Source of the DNA: Marsupella aquatica
Taxonomy: Eukaryota; Marchantiophyta
Length of the DNA stretch: 64,000 nt
Direction of reading: 5' to 3'
Assembly: GCA_973895155.1 (NCBI GenBank)
Contig: OZ316899.1
Location: 13,640,001 to 13,704,000 of the forward strand
In this document: positions 30,902-41,031 of the stretch, piece after piece
How the letters are laid out: each line of letters begins with the position of its first letter
Numbering within the stretch: position 1 is the first letter of the stretch
Position numbers and translations under genes: made by a program
The notes under the pieces: model-generated
What the model was told of the DNA's origin: nothing
The model's database searches: none
Seen by the model: the letters and a program-made list of their open reading frames with translations, nothing else

Positions 30902-31919
30902 TTTGACCTTAGATTACATGAGAAATGAAAGAGTTATTACTCGGCAATAGCTCGACCTATGACAAGATCTCAGCGAGCCCCGCCGAGAGAGCTAGTTTTC
31001 AAGGATACACGGGGTCAAGCCTCTCACACATTTGATTCATCTACAAATGGATTTGACATATCAAGAAAAAGGGGGAGCCAAGAGAAAAACCTGAGAGAAT
31101 CACCAACGCTCACGGCAAATCACTGTCGCAAATGCTCACAAAAAATGTTGCCGCAAACGCTCACGAAGAAGCTACCACTACCTCACTGCCTCAAAACACC
31201 AACGCAATCCAATAGACACAATAACAGGGTTGCACAGGAAAGTTTACCGTGAGTGGGATGACTAAAGAAGAGCGGGAACAACGCAGATGTGAGCGCGGAG
31301 AAGTGAGAGATTGCACAGACCAATATGCGAAGATTGAGGAAGAGCGCGGATTAGAGCGCGAACAAGCAAGGGATTGCGCAAAAGAGTGAGGCAGAGTGAG
31401 AAGGTCCGGAGATTAGTGATAAAGACGAGCGCCAAACCTAAGGTCACACCGTGGAAGAGTGACGAGGAAGGAATGACATCCACTTCAAGGAATAACGCAC
31501 CGGTCGCACGTACTGCACAACACTAAAGTACGCAATAGATACGGGAGATCCTAACTATACTTCGATACGTACATGTTGTTAACGGCCCAAACAAGAAAGT
31601 ACACAATGCTAACGCGAGTACTGACCACCACTAATACGAGAGAGTTTAGGGTACATTTAGGGTACAATTAGGGACTTTGGCCTACAACTCAAATGAGTCC
31701 GAATGTAGGAGACCCTCGCAGTCATTTCATTCCGAGGCCTATTGAGACGTGTCAACATCTCGGTGCGTCAGCTCAAAGAGGAAATGGTTGCCCACATGCA
31801 TTATCATTTGGGTGGCTTAACTAAAAGAGGAAATTGGGGTTAAGAGAAGGGGGAAGAGCACAAGTCAACAAGATCAAGGAGGGTTTGTTGGAGGAGACTT
31901 AATAAAGGCGGCCAATTAT

Positions 31920-31949
31920 GTTTAGGGTTTAGGGTTTAGGGTTTAGGGT
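31920..31949. repeat. Interstitial telomere-like repeat
   Basis: Four consecutive GTTTAGG units (plant-type TTTAGGG). Shorter runs recur at 48180, 48480, 48758 and 49390 within E2. Confidence 0.9.
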
Positions 31950-32140
31950 AAAATATGAGAAGTAGAAAAAAGTCCAACACTAGCAAAATTCACGGTAGAA
32001 AAGTATGCCTCTTGGGTCAAAAAGGTCGCCAGCCTCTCGGAGACCCTCTCTGAGATGGAGTCGTGGGCGTACTTTGGCCAGATGACACCACTTGTGGGCC
32101 CTGTTAACAGTTTCAAAGGGTTAGCTACAACATACACTGT

Positions 32141-32145
32141 GTCTC
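32141..32145. repeat. Left TSD of gypsy element
   Basis: GTCTC, repeated at 40736-40740 right after the other LTR. Confidence 0.92.
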
Positions 32146-33535
32146 TGTCGTATAGTGCTAAGTATCAAAAGTGACTCTCCTCACCTAAAACCAGGGTTTC
32201 GATCCCTTTAAGAACAGATTTCAGAATGAATTGTATAACTTTTATCACTCCGAGTGATTTAGAGTCTTGAGCTCTATGTTGACTTCACTTCTCAATAAAA
32301 AAATCGAATAAACAAACAACAAAGTAACTGAACTTCTGATTTATGAATTAGAGAAGAAATGAGTAAGGATTTAGAGACTACAAGCTGCTACTGCCACTCC
32401 TTCAGAAAGGATTTGGGCTCAGTATAGACATGAAATCTATCTCATAATTCATCCATCTCACTCTTCAAAACACAAAGGTTAATGATAATGGAATTCTCAA
32501 TCTGATGAAGCAGAAGCTTTCTGATTGCAAATGAATGATATGATTTAAAATGCCGTCAACATGGTTTGACATCAGCGATACGCAATTCAGTCAAACTCTA
32601 AACCATATTCCAGAATCAAAGCAACAGTACTAACTACTCTGAGAATCAGAATTTACTTCTCATTTATCATTAACTATTCTTGAATTGGCTAGCGAATCCC
32701 GACTCTGCAAGCAAGCCTAGCAGTGAATTCAATACGAGTTTCAGAAATCTGCAACTGAATTCAATCACCACAGGAATCTCTTGAATTCAATCTTAACTTC
32801 AATCAATATAGCTTTACTTCCATACAAAACACTCACAGCATGCCTTGTTACAATGGAAGGAGGAGAAAACTATTCAGAAGACTCAATTCTGAATACAGTA
32901 TTAACTCTATTTCTCTCTACTTCAAATGAGCATTCTACTCTGTCTTATAAGTGCTGGAATCCTAAAATGGAGGAGGTAAGAACAGTCGTGCCTTTCCAAG
33001 CTTAAAACTAAACAAGGGAGAAGCACAGCATAAGTACTTCAACAAGGGTGGTAGAATACTACTTTACTAGTAATCTACTTCAAAAACTAAGTGTTGAGCG
33101 GACGCTGCTAGAAGCGTCGGGAGAATCTGGACGCTGCTAGAAGCGTCTTAAGTAAAACCAACGGACGCTGCTCACACTGCTCACAGCGTCAATACTAGGG
33201 TGGACGCTGCTCACAGCGTCGTGTGTTGAAGCTGACGCTTTCCACAGCGTCGGTCGAAATCCTCATAGAGTCTTGGTGGCGGTCGGGCACTGCCAAAAGC
33301 GTCATGAGGAGGTTGGACGCTTCCGCAGCGTCTTGAGTAAAAGAAACGGGCGCTGGTCACAGCGTCGGGCAAAGTACACTAGGAATCGTCAGGAAAGCCG
33401 GAGATGTCAAATATTTCTATAAGTGTCCAGAACAAGTAAATGTTGGCCGGAAGGTGTCTAAAGTGTAAGTAAATCTTGTGATATGCTAAAAATAAACAAG
33501 TTTCCAGAAAAAATTGCAGGGACACCCATACCACA
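32146..33535 (-). repeat. 3' LTR of gypsy element
   Basis: On the coding (minus) strand it starts TGTGGTATGGGTGTCC and ends CTATACGACA. It is the same length as the other LTR, with a 7200-base offset and no difference noticed when compared line by line. The near-palindrome cluster lies at 33101-33366, i.e. 170-435 bp into the LTR on the coding strand, in U3. A 74-codon ORF in it is not considered a gene. Confidence 0.95.
33101..33366. repeat. Palindrome cluster in gypsy LTR U3
   Basis: Eight copies or variants of GACGCT-N6-AGCGTC. Clear ones are 33101-33118 and 33130-33147 (GACGCTGCTAGAAGCGTC), 33203-33220 (GACGCTGCTCACAGCGTC), 33234-33251 and 33316-33332. Weaker ones are about 33164-33190, 33286-33303 and 33349-33366. 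The same set is in the other LTR (40301-40566). Confidence 0.9.
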
Positions 33536-33550
33536 TAGCCCTCCACTTAA
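33536..33550 (-). other. Polypurine tract of gypsy element
   Basis: Minus strand AAGTGGAGGGCTA lies immediately before the TGTGG start of the 3' LTR. Confidence 0.6.
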
Positions 33551-33612
33551 ATTTCGCCGTGTCCCCACAAGACATGACCGAATTGAATCAGAAGCGAGTG
33601 ACATGTTCTTCA

Positions 33613-35073
33613 TTAATAATATTCTGGCTTAATAATCCAAGTAGTGCTCAAAATCATTGACGGGAGTTGGGAGATATCCGAATCCAGAATATAAAAATCG
33701 AGGTCATGGAATTCTTCTCCGATCTGTATTGGGACTCCTTTAACTCTTCCCCAAAGATTAATGATTCGTCCATCGATTGATATCTGAGCAGATATCGGTT
33801 GTACTTCTTGATGAACAAATTGCTGGCACAGTCTGTGGGAGAGGAAATTAATTCGAGAGCCTGGATCAATAACAAAGTGTTGAATAGCATGTCCTCCCAG
33901 TTTGATCTTGCCTTCAAAGGAATGTTGGAAAGCACGGGGTAAAGAATTCCAACAATCCATAGTAGCTTTGATGTCCCACATGAGCAGAAAAGCACGAAGC
34001 TGCTTTAAATCGGTCGGTGGTTGCAACTCCATAATTACTCTAACCTTCTCTGTATCAACCTCAATGCCGCGTTGTGAAATAACATGGCCTAACAAAATTC
34101 CCTCCTTCATACCAATAAAGCACTTTTCTGGATGAAGACACAACTGAGCCTCTCTACACTTCTGAAATGTCTTCTCCAAATGGACGAGGTGTTCAGCCGC
34201 TGACCCGTAAACACAAAAGTCGTCAATAAAAATCTCCATGAAATGCCGCAAATATTCTTGAAAAATAATCATCATAATGCGCTGAAAAGTACCCGGGGCA
34301 TTACACAGCCCAAAAGGCATCATGGTAAATGCATATGTACCCCAGTCGGTGGTGAACGTAGTCTTGTCGCGATCCTCCTTCCGAATGGACACCTGGTTAT
34401 AACCAGAGTACCCATCTAAAAAACTGTATAACTCATGCAAGGCCACTGAATCAAGTACCAGATCAATAAATGGCAAAGGATAATGATCTTTCCGAGTGGC
34501 AGCATTCAACTTCCGGAAGTCTTGACAAACGCGAATTTTCGTTTTACCATCGGGTCCCGGCTTTTTGGGGACAATGACAATTGGTGAGACCCATTCACTA
34601 CTCAAGACCGGGTAGATAAATCCAGCAGTCGTGAGCTTGTCCAACTCGTCTTTAACCAGGATGGAATATTTGGGATTCAAACGGTACTGTCTCTGTCGGA
34701 CAGGTACTGCTCCTTCCATAAGGTCAATACGATGTTCGCCCAAATGTGGATGGATACCTTTTAAATCAGAATGACTCCAGGCAAAGACATCTTTATACTG
34801 GGTTAATAAACTGATATACTGTTCCCGTAGCTCTCCTTCGATATGCTTACCAATATTCAAAAACTTGCCTGGCTCAATTTCGATTTTCTGACAAGCTTTT
34901 GGATCCACAATTCCATCCGTGAGGTTTGCCGGCTGAAGTCCAAGTTTGGATACTTCTGGTGCAAATGGCTCAAGGGTAGCTGACACTCCCATATCATGGT
35001 GTAAATCCCTATTAGCCTCAGTATTAGGAGGTTCGTCTGCTGCTGGGCCCACTTCCGATGATGAAGTTAATTG
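33613..35073 (-). CDS. Gypsy pol: reverse transcriptase plus extra retropepsin-like tail
   Basis: This is in frame with the upstream gag-protease after a single TGA, so it is probably made by readthrough. RT blocks: GFIYPVLSSEWVSPIVIVPK, FRKLNAATRKDHYPLP, YSFLDGYSGYNQV, MMPFGLCNAPGTFQ, FIDDFCVYG (catalytic, FIDD for the usual YIDD or FVDD), HPEKCFIG, LLGHVIS and TDLKQLRAFL. Directly after this the normal RNase H start is replaced by about 115 residues. These include HFVIDPGSRINFLSHRLC and YILDSDISQLPSMIL, resembling an aspartic-protease-like fold with DPG for DTG/DSG. RNase H and integrase are missing, a major internal loss. Confidence 0.85.
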   Translation of the reverse strand, partial: QLTSSSEVGPAADEPPNTEANRDLHHDMGVSATLEPFAPEVSKLGLQPANLTDGIVDPKACQKIEIEPGKFLNIGKHIEGELREQYISLLTQYKDVFAWSHSDLKGIHPHLGEHRIDLMEGAVPVRQRQYRLNPKYSILVKDELDKLTTAGFIYPVLSSEWVSPIVIVPKKPGPDGKTKIRVCQDFRKLNAATRKDHYPLPFIDLVLDSVALHELYSFLDGYSGYNQVSIRKEDRDKTTFTTDWGTYAFTMMPFGLCNAPGTFQRIMMIIFQEYLRHFMEIFIDDFCVYGSAAEHLVHLEKTFQKCREAQLCLHPEKCFIGMKEGILLGHVISQRGIEVDTEKVRVIMELQPPTDLKQLRAFLLMWDIKATMDCWNSLPRAFQHSFEGKIKLGGHAIQHFVIDPGSRINFLSHRLCQQFVHQEVQPISAQISIDGRIINLWGRVKGVPIQIGEEFHDLDFYILDSDISQLPSMILSTTWIIKPEYY

Positions 35074-35076
35074 TCA
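35068..35076 (-). promoter_or_regulatory. In-frame TGA with readthrough-type context
   Basis: On the minus strand the gag-protease frame ends TGA followed by CAATTA, and the same frame stays open for 487 codons of pol. CAATTA fits the CAR-YYA hexanucleotide known from tobacco mosaic virus-type stop readthrough. The frame identity follows from coordinates: the distance from 38127 to 35052 is divisible by three. Confidence 0.75.
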
Positions 35077-38000
35077 GGAGGGCCTAGTTGGTTTTATGGG
35101 AGCATCAGACAGATAAACTTCCAAGTAACGAACTTCCTCCAGTTCAAATTCCAATGGCTGCAGGACTAGCGAAGAGGTCGAAAAATCCGAGGTGTACCCA
35201 TCATCTGTTTGTGTTTCTCCAAAATGTGGTTCCGGAACCCAACTAACAGTCACCTTAGGCTTCCCAAATGAAAGCTCTTGAGATTGCCAATTAACCTGAA
35301 CTTGAGCCTTATACAACCATGGTCGGCCTAACAAAACAGGAAAGCTGGATGGTATTTCCGGATTAATAACCACATAATCCAACAGAAAAGGGACACCAGC
35401 AATCAAAGTTTCTACTTTGGTCAGCTTCCCTATGGGTACCACACGAGACTGATCCGCCATGCGCAAAATCTTGGGAGTGGGCTCAAACTTAGTGAAACCC
35501 AAATTAAATGCTGCTGACTGTGTAATCAGATTAACGCTGGCTCCTCCATCCACAGGAACTCTCCGAATGACACACCCCTGGATTTGAACCTCAATTTCCA
35601 TCGGTCCTTTGTCCTCCCACTCTGTTCGTAGCACATCCACAGAAGGTAACTTCTTCTTCCTCCGTTTTCCTGCAAGGAGGCTCCTCAGCTGTCGCCTATA
35701 AACCGGATTGTCCTGTAATAATTCCCCAATGGTGATATGTGCAGGATGATTCTTGACATCTTCAACAATATCATAACCTGGATTTTTCAGTGGCTCTTTA
35801 GCTTTGACTACTACTGGTGGGTTAGGAGATTGCACTTGCTCCTTAACTAGCTCTTCCAGATGGTCTTTCACTTCCAAAGAGATGTCGGGCAAGAAGTATT
35901 TTGGGTCATATCGGTCATAAGCAGGGTCGTCTTCTTTGTCGAGGCCTTCCTTACATGGCTTGCGCCCTTCATCCTTGGGAGCTTTCGCGACCTTCTGATG
36001 CTCGTGCTTCTTGGTCTCCTTTTTCTTCGAACGAGTAGTTGCGTAAATATTAGTCAGAACTTTATCCCGATTCTGAACTCGATCATTCGGCATACCAACT
36101 ACTTCAGGTTTCACTAAATGACTTACCAAGACATCAGGCACCACCCCGGATACTGGTTGATGAAAAAGTGAATCTGGCTTTAATTCCACCCGATTTACAT
36201 CCATATGTTGAATGAAGCTGCATTGCTCCATCTCTTCAGAATAAATCATCCGAATCTTGGCTTCAGGTCGACTTGCTTCTTTAACTGGCTCTTGAGCAAA
36301 TCGAACCATCAGCCTAGGCTTAGCCGGATTCGGGCATTCCACCGGTAAGTGTCCTTCTTTTCCACAGTTCCCACAGACAGGTGTATACCCCACCTCCTGT
36401 TTGGGATAAGGGCACTGGGGTGAATAATGATCAGGTTGGCCACAATTCCAACAAGCCCCTTTTTGACGCGGCATTCCTCGTGGTGGGTATCCTCCCGGGG
36501 GTCCCATGGGTGGTCTTGACGTTGGTTTATTGAAAGTGGGCTTAGGTGGTCCCCAAGTCGGTCTGGAAGCAGGAGGTGGTGGGAAATACTGTCCAGGGGG
36601 TGCTGTTTGGACGGTATACGTGGGATCGTACTCATACTCCTCAGCCTCTTCTTGACCATCTACATAATTCACCGGGGTTCGTAATGTGGGGCACTCGTTC
36701 GGGTAATGGCCCTGCTGACTGCATCGGGTGCACCATACGTTCATTCTCATGGGAGCAGGCAACCTTCGTACTGGTTTTACCGCGGCGATATTGACATTCA
36801 ACTTGGACAATTGGCCAGAGAGTTCTTCCATCATGCGATCCATCTTCTTCTGGTTGGGAACTTTATTATTCCCTTTTACAGAGGATTTCTTCTTTTTAGG
36901 AGCAACGGATTCTGAGTCGGAACTTGAGCTTGAACTATCACTAGTGCTCGAATTTGTACTCTCGTCCTCCTCACTAGTGCTACTTTCACTTGATTCCGTC
37001 TCCGAGTCAGATTTAGACCTGGACGTTTTCTTCTTCTTTCTTTTGTCTTTCTTCAGGTCCTTCTTAACTCGTTTTCTCTCTGAAATCTCCGAGTCTACGT
37101 ACTTCTGGGCTGCCTCTTGTACTTCTTCCAAAGTGGTGCCACCTTCTCGTCTCACGTAACGAGCAATCCTGGAGGGTAAACCGTTAATAAACCAGTCCTT
37201 GATAGTAGATTTCGAGGTAGCTGGATTATATTGATCTACCAAATCCAATAATTTGTCGGCATATTTCCTCACAGACCCATGTTTCTTCATGTGCAGATGT
37301 GAGATTCGGGCAAAGGCACGCGCAGCTGCTCCTTCTTCTTTATATTTGGCCAAGAAAGCAGCCTTCAATTTCCCCCAATCCTGCTTGTCCGGAAAACGGT
37401 CATACCATTTCTGAGCACCCTTTTTCATTAGACCACCAAACAGATTGGCTTTTTCAGCGTCTTGACTCTGTCCATTGGATGCAGCTGCAGCTTCAAATTC
37501 TTTCAAATACACCTCTGCATCCTCCTTGGAAGTACCGAAGAACCGGTCGTACCTCACATTATTTCGAGCCATCGTGGTTGGAGCTAGGAGGGTAACGAAA
37601 GGAAGAGCTGATCGGGTAGCAAATGGGTTTGGGCTGCCCAAGCCTGAACTGCTGCTTGTCTCACTAGAAGACGAACCACCGGCTTCACTCAGTGGTTCTG
37701 GATTATCCAATTGTGAAAGATCGACAGAATTATCTTGGGCCAGCGATTCTGCAACTGTATTCTCGGGCAAACCCAAATTTCTTCCTTCGGTATGAGATAA
37801 GGCCCTCTCAGTGGTACTATCCACACCAGAGTCAATTTGGTTCACCGAACGTACTGTCTGCTGGCGGAGCTTGGTCTTTTGAGAACCAATAAGTTTTGGA
37901 CCTGAACGAAGATTTACAAACAGGGGTCGGGTCGACGTGGGCCTTTCCAAAGAGCCACTTGCCTCTTGAATAGATCCCACTTGTTTCCACACACTACCCG

Positions 38001-38127
38001 GTGCAGGTGCTCCTGGTGACTGGAATTCGGGTAACAATGTGCGAGGGGTCACTACTAATTTTGCAGCATCCGAATTACTGGAGGTCTTGGTAGGTTTTCT
38101 TTTATTCGGTGGATCTCCCTCAGACAT
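35074..38127 (-). CDS. Gypsy gag-protease polyprotein, 1017 codons
   Basis: It starts MSEGDPPNKRKPTKTSSN. The retrotransposon gag domain is around residues 190-350 (RYDRFFGTSKEDAEVYLKEF; KWYDRFPDKQDWGKLKAAF; WFINGLPSRIARYV). A Lys/Ser-rich basic region follows, then three CCHC knuckles: CTRCSQQGHYPNEC, CWNCGQPDHYSPQC and CGNCGKEGHLPVEC (about residues 470-610). The retropepsin near residue 880 has VDGGASVNLI (DGG in place of DTG/DSG) and SFPVLLGRPWL. The long knuckle-to-protease spacer and the protease type are Athila/Tat-like. The frame has no internal stop. The product would form virus-like particles and process the polyprotein. Confidence 0.9.
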   Translation of the reverse strand: MSEGDPPNKRKPTKTSSNSDAAKLVVTPRTLLPEFQSPGAPAPGSVWKQVGSIQEASGSLERPTSTRPLFVNLRSGPKLIGSQKTKLRQQTVRSVNQIDSGVDSTTERALSHTEGRNLGLPENTVAESLAQDNSVDLSQLDNPEPLSEAGGSSSSETSSSSGLGSPNPFATRSALPFVTLLAPTTMARNNVRYDRFFGTSKEDAEVYLKEFEAAAASNGQSQDAEKANLFGGLMKKGAQKWYDRFPDKQDWGKLKAAFLAKYKEEGAAARAFARISHLHMKKHGSVRKYADKLLDLVDQYNPATSKSTIKDWFINGLPSRIARYVRREGGTTLEEVQEAAQKYVDSEISERKRVKKDLKKDKRKKKKTSRSKSDSETESSESSTSEEDESTNSSTSDSSSSSSDSESVAPKKKKSSVKGNNKVPNQKKMDRMMEELSGQLSKLNVNIAAVKPVRRLPAPMRMNVWCTRCSQQGHYPNECPTLRTPVNYVDGQEEAEEYEYDPTYTVQTAPPGQYFPPPPASRPTWGPPKPTFNKPTSRPPMGPPGGYPPRGMPRQKGACWNCGQPDHYSPQCPYPKQEVGYTPVCGNCGKEGHLPVECPNPAKPRLMVRFAQEPVKEASRPEAKIRMIYSEEMEQCSFIQHMDVNRVELKPDSLFHQPVSGVVPDVLVSHLVKPEVVGMPNDRVQNRDKVLTNIYATTRSKKKETKKHEHQKVAKAPKDEGRKPCKEGLDKEDDPAYDRYDPKYFLPDISLEVKDHLEELVKEQVQSPNPPVVVKAKEPLKNPGYDIVEDVKNHPAHITIGELLQDNPVYRRQLRSLLAGKRRKKKLPSVDVLRTEWEDKGPMEIEVQIQGCVIRRVPVDGGASVNLITQSAAFNLGFTKFEPTPKILRMADQSRVVPIGKLTKVETLIAGVPFLLDYVVINPEIPSSFPVLLGRPWLYKAQVQVNWQSQELSFGKPKVTVSWVPEPHFGETQTDDGYTSDFSTSSLVLQPLEFELEEVRYLEVYLSDAPIKPTRPS

Positions 38128-39320
38128 CCCTCATTCTCCAAGCACGGGTGATTTTGAGACACCAGACCCGCTCCTCAGGAGTCTTTATGCAAGGAGTCAC
38201 CATTTAGGTGCGACGTTATCACCCCACTCCGGGAGATATGAACCTGCTTCCTCAAAGTGACTTCCCGTAGCGTCGTTCAACATCCCTTGCATGATTCCTC
38301 CCCCTTGCTATCCCGTAGCTAATACTTCCCTTCAGTGACCAGCCGAGATTCTAAAACCTCGTTTTCTCTGGTGCGTCCTTCAGGTTGAGACGCGGAAAGG
38401 CACACCAGAAGCGTCGCGCACGTTGGTTCGTCACAGATTCCACCGGACGCTGCTCACAGCGTCCACTGGGATCGGACGCTACTCGAAGCGTCCTGACTTG
38501 CGGAATCTTCTGGGACGAATCGCATTGGACGCTCTTCGCGGCGTCCTTCCTTATCTCCTTTACGGTGGCGATTACTGGAACCGGGCGTTCCCCATAATCT
38601 CCGACTTCCTTCACCCTGAAATTTCTTTACCACATGGTACGCTACACTAGGCCATCCTACTAATCAGACGTCTAACTCCTTCCTAATCTTCTACGCAATT
38701 CCTGGTGCATGATTCTTTCCGCTAACTCCCGAATGGAAATGACTAAATATCACTCCTGTGTGATCCTACCATTCAGCCTTAATATTACTAAATGCAAACT
38801 TTCATCTTCCCACCAGGTGATAGTTAACCAATGTATGCCATTCCTCCCTCTCAGGCTCAGAACCCAAGAATTAACATAACGATTCCTCAAATTCCTAATT
38901 CTTAATGTTCCCAAAGATCGGATAGGTGGCATCGGTCACACGAACCAGGATGGTTGGACAATTTTACAAATCATACGTCCCGAGCAACGTTAGAATAACT
39001 TCACTTGTCACTCAAAGTGTCTTTGGTGTCTTCGACTATCTCCAAAGCAACTTGACGAGCAACAGCTCCTCTCTGTGAGGCCTTTTCTGGTGGGAGGGCG
39101 GTTTCTTCTCTTAAGTTTGGCACCACAAATTTTTCCAATACTCTTAAGAGAGCTTCCGGGGCGCTTTGGATAGAGTACGGCATCACCTCGAAATGGAAGC
39201 TCTTCATCTTTTTAACTGGAGTGATGACGCATCTTCACAATTATAGTAGAACGTGAATTCCTCTCCCGTCTAGCTCCTTCTGGCATACACTGCCTGTACG
39301 TCAATTCAATCTTAAATTCG
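38128..39320 (-). other. Gypsy 5' leader
   Basis: Untranslated region between primer-binding site and gag. It contains three more U3-type palindromes: GACGCTGCTCACAGCGTC (38446-38463), GACGCTACTCGAAGCGTC (38475-38492) and GACGCTCTTCGCGGCGTC (38528-38545). A 68-codon ORF (39001-39207, minus) has no recognisable domain and is not called as a gene. Confidence 0.7.
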
Positions 39321-39339
39321 TTCCCCGGCAGCGGCGCCA
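39321..39339 (-). other. Primer-binding site of gypsy element
   Basis: The minus strand reads TGGCGCCGCTGCCGGGGAA, six bases inside the 5' LTR. This type of site is complementary to the 3' end of plant tRNA-Asp and is common in Athila/Tat elements. Confidence 0.8.
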
Positions 39340-39345
39340 AAAAGA

Positions 39346-40735
39346 TGTCGTATAGTGCTAAGTATCAAAAGTGACTCTCCTCACCTAAAACCAGGGTTTC
39401 GATCCCTTTAAGAACAGATTTCAGAATGAATTGTATAACTTTTATCACTCCGAGTGATTTAGAGTCTTGAGCTCTATGTTGACTTCACTTCTCAATAAAA
39501 AAATCGAATAAACAAACAACAAAGTAACTGAACTTCTGATTTATGAATTAGAGAAGAAATGAGTAAGGATTTAGAGACTACAAGCTGCTACTGCCACTCC
39601 TTCAGAAAGGATTTGGGCTCAGTATAGACATGAAATCTATCTCATAATTCATCCATCTCACTCTTCAAAACACAAAGGTTAATGATAATGGAATTCTCAA
39701 TCTGATGAAGCAGAAGCTTTCTGATTGCAAATGAATGATATGATTTAAAATGCCGTCAACATGGTTTGACATCAGCGATACGCAATTCAGTCAAACTCTA
39801 AACCATATTCCAGAATCAAAGCAACAGTACTAACTACTCTGAGAATCAGAATTTACTTCTCATTTATCATTAACTATTCTTGAATTGGCTAGCGAATCCC
39901 GACTCTGCAAGCAAGCCTAGCAGTGAATTCAATACGAGTTTCAGAAATCTGCAACTGAATTCAATCACCACAGGAATCTCTTGAATTCAATCTTAACTTC
40001 AATCAATATAGCTTTACTTCCATACAAAACACTCACAGCATGCCTTGTTACAATGGAAGGAGGAGAAAACTATTCAGAAGACTCAATTCTGAATACAGTA
40101 TTAACTCTATTTCTCTCTACTTCAAATGAGCATTCTACTCTGTCTTATAAGTGCTGGAATCCTAAAATGGAGGAGGTAAGAACAGTCGTGCCTTTCCAAG
40201 CTTAAAACTAAACAAGGGAGAAGCACAGCATAAGTACTTCAACAAGGGTGGTAGAATACTACTTTACTAGTAATCTACTTCAAAAACTAAGTGTTGAGCG
40301 GACGCTGCTAGAAGCGTCGGGAGAATCTGGACGCTGCTAGAAGCGTCTTAAGTAAAACCAACGGACGCTGCTCACACTGCTCACAGCGTCAATACTAGGG
40401 TGGACGCTGCTCACAGCGTCGTGTGTTGAAGCTGACGCTTTCCACAGCGTCGGTCGAAATCCTCATAGAGTCTTGGTGGCGGTCGGGCACTGCCAAAAGC
40501 GTCATGAGGAGGTTGGACGCTTCCGCAGCGTCTTGAGTAAAAGAAACGGGCGCTGGTCACAGCGTCGGGCAAAGTACACTAGGAATCGTCAGGAAAGCCG
40601 GAGATGTCAAATATTTCTATAAGTGTCCAGAACAAGTAAATGTTGGCCGGAAGGTGTCTAAAGTGTAAGTAAATCTTGTGATATGCTAAAAATAAACAAG
40701 TTTCCAGAAAAAATTGCAGGGACACCCATACCACA
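39346..40735 (-). repeat. 5' LTR of gypsy element
   Basis: 1390 bp, with no difference noticed from 32146-33535. It carries the same eight-member palindrome cluster at 40301-40566. Confidence 0.95.
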
Positions 40736-40740
40736 GTCTC
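40736..40740. repeat. Right TSD of gypsy element
   Basis: GTCTC, identical to 32141-32145. Confidence 0.92.
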
Positions 40741-41031
40741 TAAGAGCCCCTTCTCCAAGATAAAATTAAGGGTATTCCGTTTCAAAGGAAGGACCCAAAT
40801 TGGTTCTATCCAACATCCAATGTCAGAGACCCTCTCTGAGATGGAGTGGTGTGGCCCGAACGGCCAGACGGCAAAAATTGTCAATCGCGTCTTGGGTGGA
40901 AAGGGAAGCGAGATTGCAACCCAATCGCTCAGAGACCCTCTCTAAGATGGAGCCGTGTGCCCCAAGTGGCCAGAGAGCAGTTCTCCCAGATCGCCTATTG
41001 GGTCAGAAAGGTCGCCAAATGAGACCCAGCC
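40736..41031. other. E2 intergenic DNA between gypsy and unit B copy 2
   Basis: Non-coding, with E2 motif copies (TCAGAGACCCTCTCTGAGAT at about 40823, variant at about 40930). The block AATTAAGGGTATTCCGTTTC (about 40765) recurs at about 43548, marking the second unit of the intergenic tandem duplication. Confidence 0.6.

Larger units (their letters stand above)
30902..32145. promoter_or_regulatory. E2 divergent intergenic region, left half
   Basis: No gene can be supported. It contains scattered E2 motif copies (about 30970, 32035-32056) and a telomere-like run. The last 130 bp (32015-32145) are duplicated at 43400-43530, showing a tandem repeat in the intergenic region. The gypsy element interrupts the first copy. 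Confidence 0.5.
32146..40735 (-). mobile_element. Ty3/gypsy LTR retrotransposon, Athila/Tat-like, young but incomplete
   Basis: Two LTRs of 1390 bp (32146-33535 and 39346-40735) look identical throughout and are flanked by the 5-bp duplication GTCTC. The coding strand is minus: primer-binding site at 39321-39339, gag-protease at 35074-38127, then in the same frame after one TGA the RT region 33613-35073. RNase H and integrase are absent. It interrupts the intergenic region of MULE E2. Identical LTRs imply a very recent insertion, so mobilisation must have been in trans. Confidence 0.93.

Noticed and set aside
31920-31949. True chromosome end
   Set aside because: The TTTAGGG-like run is very short, internal and repeated in E2 arrays; it is interstitial.
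32781-33005. ORF of 74 codons in both gypsy LTRs (also 39981-40205)
   Set aside because: It is antisense to the element, lies within the LTR and has no recognisable domain.
37299-38260. Plus-strand ORFs across the gypsy gag region
   Set aside because: Shadows of the 1017-codon minus-strand polyprotein.
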